Shown: positions 59,526-64,000 of the stretch, one piece after another
How the letters are laid out: each line of letters opens with the position of its first letter
How positions within the stretch are numbered: the first letter of the stretch is position 1
Origin: Marinobacter sp. CHS3-4
GTDB lineage: Bacteria > Pseudomonadota > Gammaproteobacteria > Pseudomonadales > Oleiphilaceae
Direction of reading: 5' to 3'
Length of the DNA: 64,000 nt
Assembly (NCBI RefSeq): GCF_030053415.1
Contig: NZ_JASGBJ010000001.1
Location: forward strand, 1,240,001-1,304,000
Notes under the pieces: generated by a model
The model's input: only the letters and a program-made list of their open reading frames with translations
Databases searched by the model: none
Told to the model about the DNA's origin: nothing
Program-made: the position numbers and the translations under genes

Positions 59526-62371
59526 TACTGGCCCTCCTCTTTGTTGTTGGCTGCTGACGGCTCCGTCTCCAGCGGTGCATCTGATCGTGACTTGATTGCA
59601 GAATGGGGCGACAGGCGGCCGATGCTGACAAGTGCCAGCAAAGTGGCACCAATAACAGCCAGATAGACGCCAAGATCGAACACCAGCGCCGAAGCCACTT
59701 CAAACTTGCCGACAACCGGCCATTTGATGTAATCGAACGTTGAAGTAAGGAACGGATAGCTGAAGGCAAAACTGGCTGCACCGGCGATCACGGCAAACAG
59801 CAGGCCGAGGCCGATCACATTGTGGTATTTCACGGAAATCCGGTCCTGAGTCCAGGACATACCGTGGGAAACGTACTGCAGTATCAGCGCAATCGCAGTG
59901 ATCAGGCCCGCAATGAAACCACCACCCGGCAGGTTGTGGCCGCGAAGGAAAATGTAGACAGACACCATCAGAGCCAGGGGCAGCATGGGCCGTGCGATCT
60001 GCTGAAGCATCAGTGGGTGGGCGTCCCGAGACCAGCGATTGCCCAGGCCGTCGCTGGGTGGCGGCGTCAGAACAGTGTTTCTCAGCATGGCGTAGATGCC
60101 CAGTGCGGCGATGCCGAGCACGGTGATCTCGCCCAGGGTATCGAAACCACGGAAGTCCACCAGAATCACGTTGACCACGTTGGTGCCACCGCCGCCGGGC
60201 TTACTGTTCTGCAGGAAGAATTCGGAAATCGAACTGAAAGGCTGGGTCAGCATGGCCAGGGTGACCAGTGTCATGCCGATACCGGCCAACCCGGCCAGCA
60301 CGATGTCGCGGAATCGACGTCCCGCAGACGATTCGACGGGTGTCCACGAAGGCATGTAATACAGCGCCAACATCAGCAGGACAATGGTCACGACTTCAAC
60401 GGATAATTGGGTCATGGCCAGATCTGGCGCTGAGAAACGGGCGAACCCTAGAGACACCATAAGGCCAACCACGCTGAGCAGAATCAACGCGTAAAAACGG
60501 TTTCTGTGCATGGCTGCGGTAGCGAATGCGCAGACGATCAACACGCCAATGCCGATTAGCGTTGGCCAGTCGATAGGCGACAGCCCGTTCTCACCAATGG
60601 AAATGCCCAGAGAGGCCATCGGCACGATCGCGACAGCGATAACACTGACTACCAGCAACATGGCGTAGCGCTGCAAAGAACCGTTTTCAATGGCGCCGGT
60701 CATGCGGTTGGCGATGTCGGATGTCCGGCTGACAAACGCCTCGAAAATGGCCTTCTCATCGATTTCTTTGAACCGTTCGTGAAAGGCGAAGAATTTCTTA
60801 CGTTGGGTGTACATGAACAGGCCACCGGCGAAGGCAACAAAGCTCATCAGCAGGGGCAAATTGAAACCATGGGCTACGGCGAGGGTGTAATCGGGAACGT
60901 TGCCGCCCAGAGTAGCTGACGCTGCAGCATACAACAGCGGACCAACGGAAAATGCTGGGAACATACCCACCGCCAGACAGGCGAATACCAGAATCTCCAC
61001 CGGAATTTTCATGTACCGGGGAGGTTCATGAGGCGGGAAGATCGGTAGATTCTTGGGTCTGCCGTTAAAGAAAACGTCGTGGATAAAACGTGCCGAATAG
61101 GCCACCGCAAATATGCCGGCCAGGGTCGCCACCAGCGGTGGAAGGTACGCCCAGATGCCAGGCAAGTTGAGTTCGAGGGCCTCGGCAAAGAACATTTCCT
61201 TACTCAGGAAGCCATTCAGTAGTGGCACACCAGCCATCGAGCCAGCGGCCACCATGGCAAGCGTGGCCGTATGGGGCATGTAACGCCAAAGGCCGTTGAT
61301 CCGTCGCATGTCCCGGGTGCCGGTTTCGTGATCAATGATACCGGCCGCCATAAACAAAGATGCCTTAAACGTGGCGTGGTTAATCACGTGGAAGACGGCC
61401 GCCACCGCCGCCAATTCGGTACCCATACCAAAAAGCAGAGTGATCAGGCCGAGGTGACTGACGGTGGAATGGGCCAGCAGGCCTTTCAGGTCGTGTTTGA
61501 ACATGGCCACGTAGGCGCCGATCAACAGGGTGGCCATGCCGGTGAAGCTGACCATGTAGAACCATTGCTCGGTGCCGGCCAGCGCCGGGTAAAGACGCGC
61601 CATCAGAAAAATACCGGCTTTCACCATGGTGGCAGAGTGCAGGTAAGCCGAGACGGGTGTCGGTGCCTGCATGGCGTGGGGGAGCCAGAAGTGGAACGGG
61701 AACTGGGCGGATTTGGTGAATGCGCCCAGTAGAATCAGCGTGAGAGCGACAGGGTACATGCTGTGGTTTTTGATCAGCTCGCCCGACGCGAGCACATCGG
61801 CCAGTTCAAAGCTGCCGACAATGTCCCCGATCAGCAGTATGCCAGCCAGCAGGGCCAAGCCACCGCCTCCGGTGACGGCCAGGGCCATACGCGCACCGCG
61901 TCTGGCATCCTGTTTATGGTTCCAGAAACTGATCAGCAGGAACGAAGTCAGGCTGGTCAATTCCCAGAAAATCAGCATAAGCAGCAGGTTGCTGGACAAT
62001 ACGATCCCCAGCATTGAGCCTTTAAAACACAGCAGCATCGCGTAGAACTTGCCTATGTTTTCATGGGGCTTCAGGTAATAGCGCGCATACACGATGATCA
62101 GTATGCCGATGATCAGGATCAGCAATGCGAACAGCAGCGACAGGCCATCAAGCCTGAAACTGAAGGAAAGCCCCAGAGAGGGCATCCAGGCGAAACTGTT
62201 CTCAACGATGCCGCCGCTGGCCAGGGTCTTCCAATGAGGGAACAGTGCTGCCAGGCCGATGATGGCTGGCGTGGACGATGCTATGGCAATCGCCGTGCGG
62301 CCACCTTGCGCAAACAATGGTGCTGCCAGAGCACCCAGAAAAGGCAGTAAAACAACCAGCGGTAGCGACAT
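59525..62371 (-). CDS. mrpA: Mrp antiporter subunit A/B fusion
   Basis: 948 residues. The first part (to about 600) is a NuoL-like proton antiporter domain (GSMLGIVLSSNLLLMLIFWELTSLTSFLLISFW; AQFPFHFWLPHAMQAPTPVSAYLHSATMVKAGIFL; GLLAHSTVSHLGLI). A DUF4040-type segment follows, then at about 790-930 an MnhB domain (RPMLPLALMVSVYIFLRGHNLPGGGFIAGLITAIALIL). Fusion of A and B, with C-D-E-F-G following, gives the six-gene group 2 Mrp arrangement. The complex exchanges Na+ or K+ for H+ and gives salt and alkali tolerance. A -35/-10 promoter lies 55-82 bases upstream. Confidence 0.94.
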   Translation of the reverse strand: MSLPLVVLLPFLGALAAPLFAQGGRTAIAIASSTPAIIGLAALFPHWKTLASGGIVENSFAWMPSLGLSFSFRLDGLSLLFALLILIIGILIIVYARYYLKPHENIGKFYAMLLCFKGSMLGIVLSSNLLLMLIFWELTSLTSFLLISFWNHKQDARRGARMALAVTGGGGLALLAGILLIGDIVGSFELADVLASGELIKNHSMYPVALTLILLGAFTKSAQFPFHFWLPHAMQAPTPVSAYLHSATMVKAGIFLMARLYPALAGTEQWFYMVSFTGMATLLIGAYVAMFKHDLKGLLAHSTVSHLGLITLLFGMGTELAAVAAVFHVINHATFKASLFMAAGIIDHETGTRDMRRINGLWRYMPHTATLAMVAAGSMAGVPLLNGFLSKEMFFAEALELNLPGIWAYLPPLVATLAGIFAVAYSARFIHDVFFNGRPKNLPIFPPHEPPRYMKIPVEILVFACLAVGMFPAFSVGPLLYAAASATLGGNVPDYTLAVAHGFNLPLLMSFVAFAGGLFMYTQRKKFFAFHERFKEIDEKAIFEAFVSRTSDIANRMTGAIENGSLQRYAMLLVVSVIAVAIVPMASLGISIGENGLSPIDWPTLIGIGVLIVCAFATAAMHRNRFYALILLSVVGLMVSLGFARFSAPDLAMTQLSVEVVTIVLLMLALYYMPSWTPVESSAGRRFRDIVLAGLAGIGMTLVTLAMLTQPFSSISEFFLQNSKPGGGGTNVVNVILVDFRGFDTLGEITVLGIAALGIYAMLRNTVLTPPPSDGLGNRWSRDAHPLMLQQIARPMLPLALMVSVYIFLRGHNLPGGGFIAGLITAIALILQYVSHGMSWTQDRISVKYHNVIGLGLLFAVIAGAASFAFSYPFLTSTFDYIKWPVVGKFEVASALVFDLGVYLAVIGATLLALVSIGRLSPHSAIKSRSDAPLETEPSAANNKEEGQ

Positions 62372-62425
62372 CGCAACCTCTTTATTCGTTTTTCTTTCAT
62401 GGATGGAGAGGCGATCAACGATCTG

Positions 62426-62453
62426 ATCATACGTGGCCGGCGGAACAGGTCAA
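62426..62453 (-). promoter_or_regulatory. Sigma-70 promoter of the mrp operon
   Basis: On the minus strand TTGACC (62453-62448) and TATGAT (62431-62426) are separated by 16 bases, a close match to -35 and -10 boxes, 55-82 bases upstream of the mrpA start codon. Transcription would begin near 62419. Confidence 0.6.
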
Positions 62454-62499
62454 GACTGCCATGTAGCCAGCTGCAAGCCGTCGTGAGCTTGCGGGCAGA

Positions 62500-63336
62500 T
62501 CAAAGACTTCTGCGATCCTGATAGGGCTTCTCTGGCTCGCCGGAATTGCGGGCGATGGCGATGCGTTGATTGGCGCGGCCGATCACTTTTTTCTGGAGTC
62601 GGGTTTCCCAGTCCAGGGCGACCTTGTCGGTGGCTGTCCAGGTTCGGTTGAACAACAGTTTGCTAGCTGCCACCGCATCGGGGGAGCGATTGGCCAGTTC
62701 TTCGGCAAAGGCTTTGGCTTCGGCCATGGGATCATCACAAACTCGGCTGACCAGCCCCATCTCACGGGCTTCGGCGCCGGTAAATCTTCGGGCCGTCATC
62801 GTCAGCTCCTTGGCCAGATCGATGGGGATCAGTTCCCGCAGGGTAACGCCCAGGCTCATGTCCGGGATCAGCCCCCATTTGCTTTCCATAATCGAAAACT
62901 CGCAGCTTGCGGTAGAGAATCGGAAATCCGCGCCCAGAGCAATCTGAAAACCGCCGCCGAAACAATAGCCGTGGGTAACAGCGATCACCGGGGCGGGAAC
63001 GTCGCGCCACAGATAGCCCACGTCCTGGGCCAGGTTGCTGATCTTTCGGCCTGGCTTGAACAGAAGCTTCAGGAAGTTGGTGGGGTTCTTGGATACGGTT
63101 TTTACATCCAGGCCTGAGCAGAAGGCTTCGCCAGCGCCGCTGAGAATAATGGCCCGCACACTGCGATCTTTCTTAAGGGTTTTGGCGGCGTCGGCAATGG
63201 CCCTGAACATGGGCATGTCCAGACCGTTGTACTTTTCCGGGCGATTGAGCGTAACCATGGCAATGCCATTTTCAATACTGATCTTTACCCGGTCGGAGTT
63301 GGAGCTGCTCATAAGTATCGTTTCCGCGTCATACAT
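62500..63336 (-). CDS. Enoyl-CoA hydratase/isomerase (crotonase) family protein
   Basis: 278 residues. The crotonase oxyanion-hole segments are visible: VRAIILSGAGEAFCSGLDV and GYCFGGGFQIALGADFRFS. Asp/Glu catalytic candidates lie in IMESKWGLIPDMS. The segment GVTLRELIPIDLAKELTMTARRFTGAEAREMGLVSRVCDDP is typical. The reaction is double-bond hydration or isomerisation on an acyl-CoA. An ATG at 63312 (MSSSNSDRVK) is an alternative start; neither has a clear ribosome site. It diverges from fadH, suggesting unsaturated fatty-acid oxidation. Confidence 0.88.
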   Translation of the reverse strand: MYDAETILMSSSNSDRVKISIENGIAMVTLNRPEKYNGLDMPMFRAIADAAKTLKKDRSVRAIILSGAGEAFCSGLDVKTVSKNPTNFLKLLFKPGRKISNLAQDVGYLWRDVPAPVIAVTHGYCFGGGFQIALGADFRFSTASCEFSIMESKWGLIPDMSLGVTLRELIPIDLAKELTMTARRFTGAEAREMGLVSRVCDDPMAEAKAFAEELANRSPDAVAASKLLFNRTWTATDKVALDWETRLQKKVIGRANQRIAIARNSGEPEKPYQDRRSL

Positions 63337-63394
63337 TGGTCTAAGCCCGCTATGCTACCATGTTGAACCCTGATGAGAACGCCCGCTCCACTGA

Positions 63395-64000
<606 letters not shown>

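Overview
The window is a compact stretch of chromosome of about 58-60% G+C with Marinobacter-like gene content. I infer a marine hydrocarbon-associated gammaproteobacterium from an AlkK-type acyl-CoA synthetase, a class I haloalkane dehalogenase, FadH, a six-gene Mrp antiporter and many DUF families typical of that group. This is inference from protein resemblance; there is no rRNA or tRNA gene to confirm it. It holds about 70 genes on both strands with many 1-4 base overlaps. The first gene (putA) and the last (fadH) are cut by the window edges. I saw no CRISPR array, prophage, insertion sequence or tRNA.

Layout. 1-6.0 kb: putA end, a DsbA-like oxidoreductase coupled to a dicarboxylate/amino-acid symporter, an RsuA-type pseudouridine synthase, and a PAS-SpoIIE phosphatase. 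6.0-8.6 kb: a lipoprotein SGNH esterase followed by an AT-rich island with a DUF4336 gene, a Vibrio-type attC-like repeat and a YdeI-like gene. 8.6-20.7 kb: RhtB exporter, lytic transglycosylase, shikimate kinase, EamA transporter, a fused protein phosphatase/kinase beside a formate/nitrite channel with a regulatory leader, a D-aminoacylase-type amidohydrolase with TetR regulator, a MEST-like hydrolase, MscS channel, DUF1499, DUF3581 and a SelW-like protein. 20.8-25.2 kb: solute-binding protein, MotA/MotB-like pair, TauE and ZIP transporters. 25.3-30 kb: AstA + DUF1338 divergent from an Lrp regulator, DUF5610, GST.

30-44 kb: acyl-CoA synthetase, LysR, murein hydrolase, DUF2059, a creatinase-type M24 protein, parvulin-VanZ-binding-protein operon, YbiT ABC-F ATPase, haloalkane dehalogenase, DUF1415, and MocR divergent from DUF1127-LysE. 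44-56 kb: OhrR/Ohr, sirtuin, AzlCD, DUF3750, dodecin, a FemAB-like GNAT, a CpxRA-like two-component system, YigZ, DUF4136, SUI1 and an AlkK-like synthetase. 56-64 kb: PpnP, the Mrp operon, a crotonase, and fadH.

The signals most worth following are (i) a probable single integron gene cassette at about 7026-7852, with an attC-like hairpin of the Vibrio superintegron type, and (ii) a leader upstream of the formate/nitrite channel that combines a -24/-12 promoter, an ANTAR-type hexaloop hairpin and an intrinsic terminator, which reads as nitrogen-responsive antitermination. Also notable are an unassigned proton-motor-like pair, an AstA-DUF1338 unit, a MocR operator cluster and several small genes.
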